Of a DNA stretch of 64,000 nucleotides, positions 35,656-43,719 are shown piece by piece. The stretch is taken from assembly GCF_902506505.1 (NCBI RefSeq), contig NZ_LR733406.1:2752228-2816227 (forward strand), read 5' to 3'. The notes under the pieces were generated by a model, which made no database searches, had not been told where the DNA came from, and saw only the letters and a program-made list of their open reading frames with translations. The position numbers and the translations under genes were made by a program. Positions within the stretch are counted from its first letter, which is position 1; the number at the start of each line of letters is the position of its first letter. Source of the DNA: Pseudomonas sp. 8AS. Its GTDB lineage: Bacteria; Pseudomonadota; Gammaproteobacteria; Pseudomonadales; Pseudomonadaceae.

Positions 35656-38600
35656 ATGAACTTCTCCCAGTTCTTCATCAAGCGGCCGATCTTCGCCGCC
35701 GTGCTGTCCCTGCTGGTGCTGATCGCCGGTGCGATCTCGCTGTTCCAGCTGCCGATCAGCGAATACCCGGAAGTGGTGCCGCCCACCGTGGTGGTGCGCG
35801 CCAACTTCCCCGGCGCCAACCCCAAGGTGATCGGCGAGACCGTCGCCTCGCCGCTGGAGCAGGCCATCACCGGCGTGGAAGGCATGCTCTACATGTCGTC
35901 GCAGTCCACTGCCGACGGCAAGTTGACCCTGACCATCACCTTCGCCCTCGGCACCGACCTGGACAACGCCCAGGTGCAGGTGCAGAACCGCGTGACCCGC
36001 ACCATGCCGACCCTGCCCACCGAGGTGCAGCGCCTTGGCGTGACCGTGGACAAGGCCTCCCCGGACCTGACCATGGTGGTGCACCTGACCTCGCCGGATC
36101 AGCGCTACGACATGCTCTACCTGTCCAACTACGCCGCGCTCAACGTCAAGGACGAGCTGGCGCGCCTGGACGGCGTGGGCGACGTGCAGCTGTTCGGCAT
36201 GGGCAACTACTCGCTGCGCGTGTGGCTCGACCCGAACAAGGTGGCTTCGCGCAACCTCACCGCCTCGGATGTGGTCGCCGCCATCCGCGAGCAGAACCGC
36301 CAGGTCGCCGCCGGTGCCCTCGGCGCGCCGCCCTCGGACGCCGGCAACAGCTTCCAGCTGTCGATCAACACCCAGGGCCGCCTGGTCAGCGAGGAAGAGT
36401 TCGAGAACATCATCATCCGCGCCGGCGACGACGGCGAGATCACCCGCCTGAAGGACATCGCGCGCATCGAGCTGGGTTCCAGCCAGTACGCCTTGCGCTC
36501 GCTGCTGAACAACCAGCCGGCCGTGGCCATCCCGGTGTTTCAGCGCCCCGGCTCCAACGCCATCGAGATCTCCGACTCGGTTCGCGCGCGCATGGCCGAG
36601 CTGAAGCAGAGCTTCCCGCAGGGCGTGGACTACGAGATCGTCTACGACCCAACCATCTTCGTGCGTGGCTCCATCGAGGCGGTGGTGCATACCCTGCTCG
36701 AAGCCATTGTGCTGGTGGTGCTGGTGGTGGTGCTGTTCCTGCAGACCTGGCGTGCCTCGATCATTCCGCTGGCCGCCGTGCCGGTGTCGCTGATCGGCAC
36801 CTTCGCCGTGATGCACCTGTTCGGCTTCTCGCTCAACGCCCTGTCGCTGTTCGGCCTGGTGCTGGCCATCGGCATCGTGGTGGACGACGCCATAGTCGTC
36901 GTAGAGAACGTCGAACGTAATATCGGCCTCGGCAAGTCGCCGGTGGAAGCCACCCGCCAGGCCATGAAGGAAGTGACCGGCCCGATCGTCGCAACGGCCC
37001 TCGTGCTGTGCGCCGTATTCGTGCCGACCGCCTTCATCTCCGGCCTCACCGGGCAGTTCTACCAGCAGTTCGCCCTGACCATCGCCATCTCCACGGTGAT
37101 CTCGGCGTTCAACTCGCTGACCCTGTCGCCGGCCCTGGCCGCCGTGCTGCTGAAGGATCACCACGCGCCCAAGGACCGCTTCTCGCGCGTGCTCGACAAG
37201 CTGTTCGGCGGCTGGCTGTTCAACCCGTTCAACCGCTTCTTCGACCGCGCCAGCCATGGCTACGTCGGCACCGTGAAGCGCGTACTGCGCGGCAGCTCGA
37301 TTGCCCTGCTGGTCTATGGTGGCCTGCTGGTGCTCGGCTACCTGGGCTTCTCCAGCACCCCGACCGGCTTCGTGCCGCAGCAGGACAAGCAGTACCTGGT
37401 CGCCTTCGCGCAACTGCCGGACGCCGCCACCCTCGACCGTACCGAGGCGGTGATCAAGCGCATGTCGGAAATCGCCGGCAAACACCCTGGCGTGGAGAAC
37501 ACCGTGGCCTTCCCCGGCCTGTCGATCAACGGCTTCACCAACAGCCCGAACAGCGGCATCGTGTTCACCCCGCTCAAGCCGTTCGACGAGCGCAAGGACC
37601 CGAGCCTCTCGGCCAATGCCATCGCCGCCGAACTGAATGCCCAGTTCGCCGACATCCAGGACGCCTACATCGCCATCTTCCCGCCACCGCCCGTGCAGGG
37701 CCTGGGCACCATCGGCGGCTTCCGCCTGCAGGTGCAGGATCGCGGCAGCCTGGGCTACGAGGAGCTGTACAAGCAGACCCAGAACATCCTCAACAAGGCG
37801 CGCGCACTGCCGGAGCTGAACCCGATGTCGGTGTTCACCAGCTACCAGGTCAACGTGCCGCAGATCGACGCCAACATCGACCGCGAGAAGGCCAAGACCC
37901 ACGGCGTGGCCATCAGCGACATCTTCGACACCATGCAGGTTTACCTGGGCTCGCTGTACGCCAACGACTTCAACCGTTTCGGCCGTACCTACCAGGTCAA
38001 CGTCCAGGCCGACCAGCAGTTCCGCCTGGAGCCCGAGCAGATCGGCCAGTTGAAGGTGCGCAACAACCGCGGCGAGATGATCCCGCTGTCCACCTTCGTC
38101 AAGGTCGACAGTGCCTCGGGCCCGGACCGGGTGATGCACTACAACGGCTTCCTCACCGCCGAGATTAATGGCGCGGCGGCGCCGGGCTACAGCTCCGGCC
38201 AGGCCGAGGCGGCGATCGCCAAGCTGCTCGACGAGGAACTGCCCAACGGCATGACCTACGAATGGACCGAGCTGACCTACCAGCAGATCCTCGCCGGCAA
38301 CACCGCGATCTTCATCTTCCCGCTCTGCGTGCTGCTGGCCTTCCTGGTGCTGGCCGCCCAGTACGAGAGCTGGAGCCTGCCGCTGGCAGTGATCCTGATC
38401 GTGCCGACCGTGCTGTTCTCCGCCATCACCGGGGTGATCCTGGCCGGCGGCGACAACAACGTATTCACCCAGATCGGCCTGATCGTACTGGTGGGCCTGG
38501 CGTGCAAGAACGCCATCCTCATCGTCGAGTTCGCCAAGGAGAAACAGGAAGAAGGCCTCGACCGCATCAGCGCGGTGCTGGAAGCCTGCCGCCTGCGTCT

Positions 38601-38835
38601 GCGCCCGATCCTGATGACCTCCATCGCCTTCATCATGGGCGTGGTGCCCCTGGTGCTGAGTTCCGGCGCCGGCGCCGAGATGCGCCATGCCATGGGCGTG
38701 GCGGTGTTCAGCGGGATGATCGGCGTGACCTTCTTCGGCCTGCTGCTGACCCCGGTGTTCTATGTGCTGATCCGTGGTTTCGTGGAGAAACGCGAGGCGA
38801 AGAAAACCGCCCGCCTGCAGGAGGTGCACGCATGA
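35656..38835 (+). CDS. mexF: RND efflux inner-membrane transporter MexF
   Basis: 1059 residues, the usual HAE1-RND size, with twelve membrane helices and two large periplasmic loops. The proton-relay aspartates are in GIVVDDAIVVVENVERN (fourth helix). It expels chloramphenicol, fluoroquinolones and trimethoprim in P. aeruginosa, powered by the proton gradient. It starts 11 bp after mexE and overlaps oprN by 4 bp. Confidence 0.95.
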   Translation: MNFSQFFIKRPIFAAVLSLLVLIAGAISLFQLPISEYPEVVPPTVVVRANFPGANPKVIGETVASPLEQAITGVEGMLYMSSQSTADGKLTLTITFALGTDLDNAQVQVQNRVTRTMPTLPTEVQRLGVTVDKASPDLTMVVHLTSPDQRYDMLYLSNYAALNVKDELARLDGVGDVQLFGMGNYSLRVWLDPNKVASRNLTASDVVAAIREQNRQVAAGALGAPPSDAGNSFQLSINTQGRLVSEEEFENIIIRAGDDGEITRLKDIARIELGSSQYALRSLLNNQPAVAIPVFQRPGSNAIEISDSVRARMAELKQSFPQGVDYEIVYDPTIFVRGSIEAVVHTLLEAIVLVVLVVVLFLQTWRASIIPLAAVPVSLIGTFAVMHLFGFSLNALSLFGLVLAIGIVVDDAIVVVENVERNIGLGKSPVEATRQAMKEVTGPIVATALVLCAVFVPTAFISGLTGQFYQQFALTIAISTVISAFNSLTLSPALAAVLLKDHHAPKDRFSRVLDKLFGGWLFNPFNRFFDRASHGYVGTVKRVLRGSSIALLVYGGLLVLGYLGFSSTPTGFVPQQDKQYLVAFAQLPDAATLDRTEAVIKRMSEIAGKHPGVENTVAFPGLSINGFTNSPNSGIVFTPLKPFDERKDPSLSANAIAAELNAQFADIQDAYIAIFPPPPVQGLGTIGGFRLQVQDRGSLGYEELYKQTQNILNKARALPELNPMSVFTSYQVNVPQIDANIDREKAKTHGVAISDIFDTMQVYLGSLYANDFNRFGRTYQVNVQADQQFRLEPEQIGQLKVRNNRGEMIPLSTFVKVDSASGPDRVMHYNGFLTAEINGAAAPGYSSGQAEAAIAKLLDEELPNGMTYEWTELTYQQILAGNTAIFIFPLCVLLAFLVLAAQYESWSLPLAVILIVPTVLFSAITGVILAGGDNNVFTQIGLIVLVGLACKNAILIVEFAKEKQEEGLDRISAVLEACRLRLRPILMTSIAFIMGVVPLVLSSGAGAEMRHAMGVAVFSGMIGVTFFGLLLTPVFYVLIRGFVEKREAKKTARLQEVHA

Positions 38836-40292
38836 CGCGCCAGCACCGATCGTTCCCACGCTCCAGCGTGGGAATGCAGCCCGGGACGCTCCGCGTCCGC
38901 CTCGTGAAAGCCGGTGGAATCAGTCTCCTGGCTCTAGCTATTAGCGCCTGCGCCGTCGGCCCGGACTACCAGGCACCGGACACCCAGCCGGCACAGATCA
39001 CTGCGCTGGAGGCCGGCGACTACGACCGCACCGACTTCGAATCGGCCTGGTGGCAGCAGTTCGACGACCCCACCCTGAGCCAGCTGGTGCAGCAGTCGCT
39101 GAAGGAAAACCGCGAGCTGCGCGTGGCCTTCGCCCGCCTGCGCGCCGCCCGCACCATCCGTGACGATGTCGGCAACGACCAACTGCCGGTGATCACCAGC
39201 CGCGCCAGCGGCGAGTTCGGCAAGGCCCAGCAGCCGCCCACCAGCGAGCAGCGCATCCGCCAGGAGCGCTACGACCTGGGCCTGGACATGGCCTGGGAGC
39301 TCGACCTGTTCGGCCGCATCCAGCGCAGCATCGAGGCCAGCGAGGCGCAGAGCGAGGCCGCCGAGGCCGAGCTGTACCAGCTGCAGGTGAGCCTGATCGC
39401 CGAGCTGGTGGACGCCTACGGCAACCTGCGCGGCGCGCAGCTGCGCGAACGCATCGCCCGCGACAACCTCAAAAACCAGAGCCAGTCGCGCGCCCTCACC
39501 GAGCAGCTGCGCGACGCCGGCATCGGCAGCGAACTGGACGTGCTGCGCGCCGATGCCCGCCTGGCCGCCACCGAAGCCAGCCTGCCGCAGCTGCAGGCCG
39601 AGGAAGCGCGCGCGCGGCACCGCATCGCCACCCTGCTTGGCCAGCGCCCGGAGCAGCTGACGGTCGACCTTTCTCCGCAGCCCTTGCCGGTAATTGCCAA
39701 GGCCCTGCCGATCGGCGACCCCGCCGAGCTGCTGCGCCGCCGTCCGGATGTACGTGTGGCCGAGCGCCAGCTGGCCGCCGCCACCGCCAATGTCGGCGTG
39801 GCCACCGCCGACCTGTTCCCGCGAGTCAGCCTGTCCGGTTTCCTCGGCTTTACCGCCGGCCGCGGCTCGCAACTGGGTGCCGCTGCAGCCAACGCCTGGG
39901 GCGTGGCACCGACCATCAGCTGGGCGGCTTTCGACCTGGGCAGCGTGCGGGCCCGCCTGCGCGGCGCCGAGGCCGACGCCGATGGCGCCCTGGCCAGCTA
40001 CGAGCAGCAGGTGCTGCTGGCCCTGGAAGAGTCGGAAAACGCCTTCAGCGACTACGCCAAACGCCAGCAGCGCCTGGTCGCGCTGGTGCGCCAGGTCGAG
40101 GCCAGCCGCGCGGCGGCCGAGCAGGCGGCGATTCGCTACCGCGAAGGCACCGAGGACTTCCTGGTGCTGCTCGACGCCGAGCGCGAGCGCCTGGCCGCCG
40201 AAGACGCCCAGGCCCAGGCCGAAGTCGAGCTGTACCGCGGCATAGTCGCCATCTACAAGGCGCTCGGCGGAGGTTGGCAGCCGCAAGCCTGA
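38832..40292 (+). CDS. oprN: outer membrane efflux lipoprotein OprN, with repeat-derived N-terminal extension
   Basis: 486 residues of the NodT/TolC-like outer membrane factor family. The lipobox is LALAISAC|AVGPDY, with repeated alpha-hairpin motifs (YDLGLDMAWELDLFGRIQRS; ELLRRRPDVRVAERQLAAAT). ATG 38832 overlaps the mexF stop and has AGGAGG upstream, so it is the best supported start. Codons 6-23 then run through a REP-like repeat, giving a long basic n-region before the signal core GGISLLALAISAC. GTG 38904 would give a more normal signal peptide but lacks a clear ribosome site. The mature protein looks intact. Confidence 0.93.
   Translation: MTRQHRSFPRSSVGMQPGTLRVRLVKAGGISLLALAISACAVGPDYQAPDTQPAQITALEAGDYDRTDFESAWWQQFDDPTLSQLVQQSLKENRELRVAFARLRAARTIRDDVGNDQLPVITSRASGEFGKAQQPPTSEQRIRQERYDLGLDMAWELDLFGRIQRSIEASEAQSEAAEAELYQLQVSLIAELVDAYGNLRGAQLRERIARDNLKNQSQSRALTEQLRDAGIGSELDVLRADARLAATEASLPQLQAEEARARHRIATLLGQRPEQLTVDLSPQPLPVIAKALPIGDPAELLRRRPDVRVAERQLAAATANVGVATADLFPRVSLSGFLGFTAGRGSQLGAAAANAWGVAPTISWAAFDLGSVRARLRGAEADADGALASYEQQVLLALEESENAFSDYAKRQQRLVALVRQVEASRAAAEQAAIRYREGTEDFLVLLDAERERLAAEDAQAQAEVELYRGIVAIYKALGGGWQPQA
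38848..38900. repeat. REP-like double hairpin repeat inside oprN 5' coding region
   Basis: TTCCCACGCT (38853-38862) and AGCGTGGGAA (38865-38874) form a 10-bp inverted repeat, followed by GGACGC (38884-38889) and GCGTCC (38893-38898). The same double-hairpin sequence is recalled as a common intergenic repeat in many Pseudomonas genomes. Here it lies in frame between the OprN start and its signal core. Confidence 0.75.
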
Positions 40293-40341
40293 ATGAACTG
40301 ACGTTCCTCCTGGGTCGACTTCCTCCTTTGTCGGCTACTCC

Positions 40342-40379
40342 TTCCCCGCGGTGCTGCTCCAGCCCGTGGGGATTTTTTT
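40342..40379 (+). terminator. rho-independent terminator after mexEF-oprN
   Basis: CCCCGCGG (40344-40351) pairs with CCGTGGGG (40364-40371), one G-T pair included, and a run of seven T follows. It lies about 50 bp after the oprN stop. Confidence 0.8.
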
Positions 40380-40425
40380 ACCTGCGGTTATACTCGCGCC
40401 CCTTCACTGGCTGGGCGGCACTCAC

Positions 40426-41715
40426 ATGAACGTACTGATCATCGGCTATGTCTGGCCGGAACCGCGCTCGTCCGCGGCGGGTAGCCGGATGATCGAGCTG
40501 ATCGAGCTGCTGCGCGCCCAGGGCTGGCCGGTGACTTTCGCCAGCGCCGCCGCGCTGTCCGAGCATCGCGCCGACCTGGCCGCGCTCGACGTGCCGGAAG
40601 TGCCGATCACCCTCAACTGCGACAGCTTCGACGCCTTCGTCGGCGAGCTGCAGCCGGATCTGGTGCTGTTCGACCGCTTCTTCAGCGAGGAGCAGTTCGG
40701 CTGGCGGGTCGAGCGCGCCTGTCCGAATGCCCTGCGCATCCTCGACACCTGCGACCTGCACAGCCTGCGCGATGCCCGTCAGCGCCTGCTGAAAGCCGCG
40801 CAGCAGGCCTGCGCCAGCGAGGCGGAAAAACAGCAACGGGGAGCCGTCGCCGCCACGCCCGACGAACTGTTCGCCGCCATGGCCGCGGAGGACCTGGCCC
40901 AGCGCGAGGTCGCCGCCATCTACCGCAGCGACCTGTGCCTGCTGATCTCCGACTTCGAGCAGGCGCTGCTGCAACAGCAGTTCGGCGTGCCGCCCGCCCT
41001 GCTCCACCATTGCCCGCTGATGCTGATCCCCACGGCCACCGTGCAGCCGTCCTTCGAGCAGCGCGCGCACTTCCTCAGCATCGGCAACTTCCGCCACGCG
41101 CCCAACTGGGATGCCGTGCTGTGGCTCAAGCAGCAGCTCTGGCCGCTGATCCGCCAGCGCCTGCCGCAGGCCCAGTTGCATGTCTACGGTTCCTACACGC
41201 CGCCCAAGGCCACCGCCCTGCACAACCCCAGGCAGGGCTTCCATGTGCTGGGCTGGGCCGACGATGCCCATGCGGTGATGGTCCAGGCCCGCGTGTGCCT
41301 GGCGCCGCTGCGGTTCGGCGCCGGGATCAAGGGCAAGCTGGCCGATGCCATGGCCTGCGGCACGCCCAGCGTGACCACGCCGATCGGCAGCGAAGGCATG
41401 GCCGGCGAGCTGCCCTGGGGTGGCGCGGTGGTCGAGGATGCCCAGGCCTTTGCCGAAGCCGCGGTGGCCCTGCATGAGGACCCGACGCTGTGGCTACAGG
41501 CCCAGGGCAACGGCGCGCGCATCCTCGGCGCACGCTTCGACCGCCGGCAGGCCGGCCAGGCGCTGATCGAGCGCCTGCTGGCCCTGCGTTCCAACCTGGC
41601 GGCCGAGCGCCGCGCCAACTTCGTCGGCGGCATGCTGCGCCACCACACGCTCAAGAGCACCCAGTACATGGCGCAGTGGATAGCCGCGAAGAACCGCCCC
41701 GCGCCAGGCGCCTGA
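40426..41715 (+). CDS. glycosyltransferase family 4-like protein
   Basis: 429 residues with a GT-B fold. The N-terminal half begins NVLIIGYVWPEPRSSAAGSR (acceptor side). The C-terminal half has HFLSIGNFRHAPNWDAVLWL, VLGWADDAHAVMVQARVCLAPLRFGAGIKGKLADAMACGTPSVTT and a conserved glutamate region (SEGMAGELPWGG), the nucleotide-sugar-binding end of group 1 glycosyltransferases. ATG 40426 is chosen over 40351. It stands alone behind the oprN terminator with a possible TATACT -10 (40390-40395). The product (LPS, capsule or glycoprotein) cannot be told. Confidence 0.83.
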   Translation: MNVLIIGYVWPEPRSSAAGSRMIELIELLRAQGWPVTFASAAALSEHRADLAALDVPEVPITLNCDSFDAFVGELQPDLVLFDRFFSEEQFGWRVERACPNALRILDTCDLHSLRDARQRLLKAAQQACASEAEKQQRGAVAATPDELFAAMAAEDLAQREVAAIYRSDLCLLISDFEQALLQQQFGVPPALLHHCPLMLIPTATVQPSFEQRAHFLSIGNFRHAPNWDAVLWLKQQLWPLIRQRLPQAQLHVYGSYTPPKATALHNPRQGFHVLGWADDAHAVMVQARVCLAPLRFGAGIKGKLADAMACGTPSVTTPIGSEGMAGELPWGGAVVEDAQAFAEAAVALHEDPTLWLQAQGNGARILGARFDRRQAGQALIERLLALRSNLAAERRANFVGGMLRHHTLKSTQYMAQWIAAKNRPAPGA

Positions 41716-41718
41716 GGC

Positions 41719-42180
41719 TCAGTGGTGCTCGGCGGCGGGGGCGTCCTTCTCCACGGCGACCTCGACCTGCACGTCGCCGGCACGCTCGAAGTGCAGGGTC
41801 AGCGGGAAGCGTTCGCCGTCCTTGAACTGGCGCTGCAGGCCGAACAGCATCACGTGGTAGCCCATCGGCGCGAACCTGGCCTGGCCCTTGCCTGGCACCT
41901 CGACCACCTGGACCTGCTGCATCTTCATCAGCCCGTTCTGGTGGATATGCTCGTGCAGCTCGGCCTTGGCCGCCACCGGGGTGTCGGCGCCGAGCAGGCG
42001 GTCGGCCTGTGCGCCCTGGTTGTGCACGATGAAATAGGCCGCGGCGGTCGGCGCCACCGGCGGCATCTCGCGCGACCAGGGATGCTCGATGTGCAGCTCG
42101 CCGGCCGCGTAGTCATGGGCGTTGGCCAGCAGCGGGCAGCACAGCGCGGCGGCGAGCGCGAGGGCGTGTTTCATGGACAT
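41719..42180 (-). CDS. periplasmic copper chaperone PCu(A)C
   Basis: 153 residues. A signal peptide ends near ANA-HDY. The Cu(I) motif of the DR1885/PCuAC family is present: ELHEHIHQNGLMKMQQ and, after about 20 residues, MGYHVMLFGL, supplying His and Met ligands. AAGGAG lies 7 nt before ATG 42180. The start overlaps the end of the PepSY gene by 10 bp, so it is the last gene of the copper cluster. It would deliver copper to cytochrome oxidase or accept imported copper in the periplasm. Confidence 0.88.
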   Translation of the reverse strand: MSMKHALALAAALCCPLLANAHDYAAGELHIEHPWSREMPPVAPTAAAYFIVHNQGAQADRLLGADTPVAAKAELHEHIHQNGLMKMQQVQVVEVPGKGQARFAPMGYHVMLFGLQRQFKDGERFPLTLHFERAGDVQVEVAVEKDAPAAEHH

Positions 42181-43709
42181 GGTGTTTCTCCTTGGGGGAT
42201 ATACGAAGGTGTGGGGGCCGGGCGTGGCCGTTTACCGGCCCGCCGCAGGCGTGACAGGCGCCGCCAGCCCAGCAGTATGCCGCTGAGACTGATGGCCAGC
42301 CCACCCAGGCTGAACAGAATGATCAGTGCCTCGCGCAGGTGCGGGCGTTCCAGCAGCGGTTGCCAGTCCCAGCTGTGCAGCAGGTTGAACAGCCAGCGGC
42401 TGGCGCGGGCGCGGCTGTCGAGCTGGGCCAGCAGCGCGCCGCTTTGCGGGGCGAGATAGAGCCAGGTGGCCGCCGCATCGTCGAAGCGCACGCGCAGCAC
42501 CGGCAGGCGCCGGGGGTAATGGCCGTACATGCTCTGCTCGGCCCTGGCGTAGTAGTAGGCATCGTAGTCATGCAGCAGCTCGGCTTCGCTGCGCGCCGCC
42601 GGCTGCATGGCCCGGGCCGCGGCCAGCAGGGTCGCGTCGGGCAGCAAGCGCTGCGCCTGGTCCTGCGCCTGCTGGCCCATGACCCGGCTGTTGCCGGCCG
42701 CATCGAAGGCGCTCAGGTAGGCCCGCCCGCCGAGCATGCGCCACTCCAGTTCATGGGCATGCAGGCCGGCCTGACGCAGCCTTGCCAGGCTCTCGTCGAG
42801 GGGCAAGGCCAGCTGCTCGGCCGTCAGCGCGCCGCCACGGTAGTCGGCGACGTTCAGCGTCGAGCGACTGTCGAACAGCTGCCAGGGCCGCATCGACAGC
42901 AGGCCACTGAAGATCCAGGCAAGCAGCACGCCGCCGAACAGCAGCCCGGCCAGATGATGCCAGCGCGCCGCGCCGGCATAAGGCGAGCGTGAGCCGCTGC
43001 GGTAGGGTTTGCCGAAGCGCCAGCGCAGCAGCCCGACCACCTGGCCGAGCAGCGCCATCAGGCTGGCGGCCAGGGCCAGGTAGATGACCAGCTCTGCCCA
43101 CCAGGGCAGGTCGCGCGCGGCATACAGCCAGTGCAGCCAGGCGCCCAGCCAGTTCCAGGCGCGCTCCCGGGCGCTGGCATCGCGCACCACCGCCCCCGTG
43201 CGGCTGGAGATGTACAGCAGGCTCTGCGCCTCATCGGCCAGTTGCACCCGGTGCAGCGGGCGGTCCGCGTCCAGGGCGCGGGAGCGGCTCCAGGCGTCCT
43301 CCATGACCAGGTCCAGGTACCGCGCCGGCGCCCCTGCGCCGAACTGGCGGGCGCTGGCCAGGGCCTGCTCGGCATCCACCGCGGGAAGCAGCCGGCCGCT
43401 GCGGGCATCGAAGGCCCGGCTGCTGCCATCGGCATAGGCGAGCAGATAGCGCGGCCGGCCGCCGATACTGGTCAGACGCAGGCCCACTGGCGGACTTTGT
43501 GCGGTGCCGGCGGCCACCACCCGGCCCGGCTCGACGCAGCAGCCACTGGCAGGCAAAACCGGCAAATGTGCCAGATGCTCGGCCGGCGTCAGCTTGGGGT
43601 AGCCGACATACAGCATGACCACCCCGGACACCAGCCACAGCGCCATGAACAGGCACAGGACGATGCCCAGCCGGCGGTGCCACAGGTACAGATGGCGTTT
43701 CAGCTGCAT
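42171..43709 (-). CDS. PepSY-associated TM domain protein
   Basis: 512 residues. A first membrane helix (LGIVLCLFMALWLVSGVVML) follows an RHLYLWHRRLG motif. A periplasmic PepSY-type domain comes next, then LVIYLALAASLMALLGQVVGLL, a WHHLAGLLFGGVLLAWIFSGLLSM helix with a conserved His, and a last helix near residue 475. Such proteins accompany TonB-dependent uptake systems and may be reductases or ion-coupling factors for metal release. It lies 10 bp after the TonB receptor and overlaps the copper chaperone, so the set acts together. Confidence 0.85.
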   Translation of the reverse strand: MQLKRHLYLWHRRLGIVLCLFMALWLVSGVVMLYVGYPKLTPAEHLAHLPVLPASGCCVEPGRVVAAGTAQSPPVGLRLTSIGGRPRYLLAYADGSSRAFDARSGRLLPAVDAEQALASARQFGAGAPARYLDLVMEDAWSRSRALDADRPLHRVQLADEAQSLLYISSRTGAVVRDASARERAWNWLGAWLHWLYAARDLPWWAELVIYLALAASLMALLGQVVGLLRWRFGKPYRSGSRSPYAGAARWHHLAGLLFGGVLLAWIFSGLLSMRPWQLFDSRSTLNVADYRGGALTAEQLALPLDESLARLRQAGLHAHELEWRMLGGRAYLSAFDAAGNSRVMGQQAQDQAQRLLPDATLLAAARAMQPAARSEAELLHDYDAYYYARAEQSMYGHYPRRLPVLRVRFDDAAATWLYLAPQSGALLAQLDSRARASRWLFNLLHSWDWQPLLERPHLREALIILFSLGGLAISLSGILLGWRRLSRLRRAGKRPRPAPTPSYIPQGETPCP

Positions 43710-43719
43710 GCCGGCGGCC

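Noticed and set aside
35299..38859. A minus-strand open frame of more than 1100 codons opposite mexF
   Set aside because: It is the antisense shadow of mexEF: His-, Gly- and Val-rich low-complexity translation, no domain, no ribosome site. Similar shadows opposite ppsA, the formate dehydrogenase gene and the TonB receptor were dropped for the same reason.
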